This document shows positions 14,022 to 14,913 of a stretch of 14,913 nt of DNA, piece after piece; the first letter of the stretch is position 1, and every line of letters starts with the position of its first letter. Below the pieces are notes generated by a model. The model had not been told where the DNA came from. It worked only from the letters and a program-made list of their open reading frames with translations, and searched no databases. Source of the DNA: Porticoccus sp965660005 (GTDB lineage: Bacteria > Pseudomonadota > Gammaproteobacteria > Pseudomonadales > Porticoccaceae); contig NZ_CBFHYF010000042.1 of assembly GCF_965660005.1 (NCBI RefSeq), positions 1 through 14,913 on the forward strand, read 5' to 3'. The translations under genes were made by a program, and so were the position numbers.

Positions 14022-14759
14022 ATGATCAATACCTTATCAAGGGCTGTTCAAGCGACTGGGGATTTCGACTACTGGTGGGAAACGGAGGGTTCCTGGGTTG
14101 AAGAGCCGAATCATCGTCGGGGAGGGATTAGTGGTGTACAGCGATGTAAAATAAATGGAGCCACCTACTACGTCAAAAAGCAGACGGACCATACCTGTCG
14201 CAGTCTCAGACATCCGCTTGGCTACGCCACCACAGCCCGCGAAACCCATCGTCTCAGCATATGTCACTCGCTGGGCATTGGAACTCCGGAAGTTGTCTTC
14301 TCGCAAACACGCCTTCAACAGGGAGCTGTTCAGGCAATTCTTGTGACTCGGGAACTGACTGGATTTTCAAGCGTTGAGGCGTGGCACAAGAGAGTAACCG
14401 ACCATTCTGTGAGAAAGGAGACACTCGATGCCCTCTCGCAAAAACTTGGCGAAATTCTGCCAAGGCTCCACAATAACCGATGGCAACACGGCTGTCTCTA
14501 TGACAAACACATTTTCTTTCGCCAGAACCAGGAGCATGGCAGTGAAATTGATGTCGCACTGATCGATCTGGAAAAATGCCGTCGACGGTTATCCATCAGT
14601 CAGGCCTCCAGACATGATATAAACCAGATGCGTCGACACATGCCCGCAATGACTGAACGCCACTGGGACATTTTTAACACCACCTATCGGCAGCATTCCT
14701 ATCTCAGTCCAGACAAAGGCATCCCGTGGCTTGCTGCGCCACAGCTGGTTTGCAAGTAA
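14022..14759 (+). CDS. InaA/WaaP (lipopolysaccharide kinase) family protein
   Basis: A 245-residue protein of the Kdo/WaaP kinase family, closest in outline to InaA. Kinase landmarks: VKKQT (51-55) with the presumed ATP lysine, ARETHRL with E74, the catalytic-loop equivalent RWQHGCLYDKHIFF (153-166), with D161 and H163, and the metal-binding region DVALIDLEKCRRR (177-189). WaaP kinases phosphorylate core heptose of lipopolysaccharide; InaA relatives in Pseudomonas are weak-acid or envelope-stress inducible with unproven substrate. No signal peptide is present, so it acts in the cytoplasm. It is apparently monocistronic: own promoter upstream (13961-13991) and a strong terminator 40 bp downstream. 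The substrate cannot be assigned from sequence. Confidence 0.88.
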   Translation: MINTLSRAVQATGDFDYWWETEGSWVEEPNHRRGGISGVQRCKINGATYYVKKQTDHTCRSLRHPLGYATTARETHRLSICHSLGIGTPEVVFSQTRLQQGAVQAILVTRELTGFSSVEAWHKRVTDHSVRKETLDALSQKLGEILPRLHNNRWQHGCLYDKHIFFRQNQEHGSEIDVALIDLEKCRRRLSISQASRHDINQMRRHMPAMTERHWDIFNTTYRQHSYLSPDKGIPWLAAPQLVCK

Positions 14760-14798
14760 CTCACAATTCGCGCATCAACTGCAGGCCATAAAATTAAA

Positions 14799-14820
14799 AA
14801 ACCGGGCCTCTGCCCGGTTT
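14799..14820 (+). terminator. Rho-independent terminator, probably bidirectional
   Basis: A nine-base-pair perfect stem, AAACCGGGC and GCCCGGTTT, encloses a CTCT tetraloop, 40 bp after the stop of the InaA/WaaP-family gene. The run of A and T on the left flank gives a T-rich tail on the minus strand, so it could also end transcription of a converging gene. In the 93 bases beyond it I see no supportable gene; short minus-strand open ends reach the window edge. Confidence 0.85.
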
Positions 14821-14913
14821 ATATACTGGCCTTGATTGTATCCCGTCAGCAGAAGTTGGACTAACTAGCCTGTTTGTCTAAGAGATGGTTTTGGCTCATC
14901 GTTAACCCGAGAG

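Noticed and set aside
14821..14913. 3' end of a converging minus-strand gene at the window edge
   Set aside because: Two minus-strand frames are open from the edge for 12-17 codons before a stop, but the peptides are too short to identify, so no gene is called.

Overview
The window looks like chromosomal DNA of a free-living, probably marine or soil, gammaproteobacterium. The evidence is indirect: a QseB/QseC-like two-component pair, an E. coli-type Ni-dependent glyoxalase I, an InaA/WaaP-like kinase, and a 'thermostable hemolysin' gene cluster of the kind I associate with Vibrio, Pseudomonas and Marinobacter relatives. Gene density is high. I saw no insertion sequences, integrases, CRISPR arrays, rRNA or tRNA genes.

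Left block (1-4071, all minus strand). A compact operon for D-glutamate/5-oxoproline metabolism reads leftwards: a collapsed DUF1445 gene (N-terminal half of D-glutamate cyclase), then pxpA, pxpB and pxpC (5-oxoprolinase, joined by ATGA overlaps), then a DUF4392 D-glutamate cyclase, then a D-amino-acid transaminase that runs off the window edge. Together they could interconvert D-glutamate, 5-oxoproline and D-alanine/2-oxoglutarate. The DUF1445 gene keeps only its first ~45 and last ~40 residues, fused in frame. A separate YbaK-type aminoacyl-tRNA deacylase (4257-4775, minus) lies upstream.

Central block (5040-13313, all plus strand). Ten genes with gaps of 12 bp or less, or overlaps, form one likely transcription unit: GNAT-like 'thermostable hemolysin', acyl/AMP ligase, heme-oxygenase-like diiron oxidase (HDO), SDR oxidoreductase, exported TatT-like TPR protein, OmpR-family response regulator, QseC-like sensor kinase, exported cupredoxin, FTR1-like iron permease and an outer-membrane beta-barrel candidate. 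The first four look like a small-molecule (probably acyl-derived) biosynthetic module; the rest look like sensing, metal handling and envelope functions. The leading intergenic region holds two tandem direct repeats with 11-bp period, the geometry used by OmpR-family regulators; one resembles a PmrA/QseB box. Two genes carry small frameshifts: the TPR gene (a third CCGG unit near its 3' end) and the sensor kinase (just after its first membrane helix). These may be real decay or assembly errors.

Right block. gloA (minus), a 299-bp regulatory region with a palindrome and a Pho-box-like promoter, an InaA/WaaP-family kinase gene (plus), and a strong bidirectional terminator. The last 93 bases carry no gene I can support.
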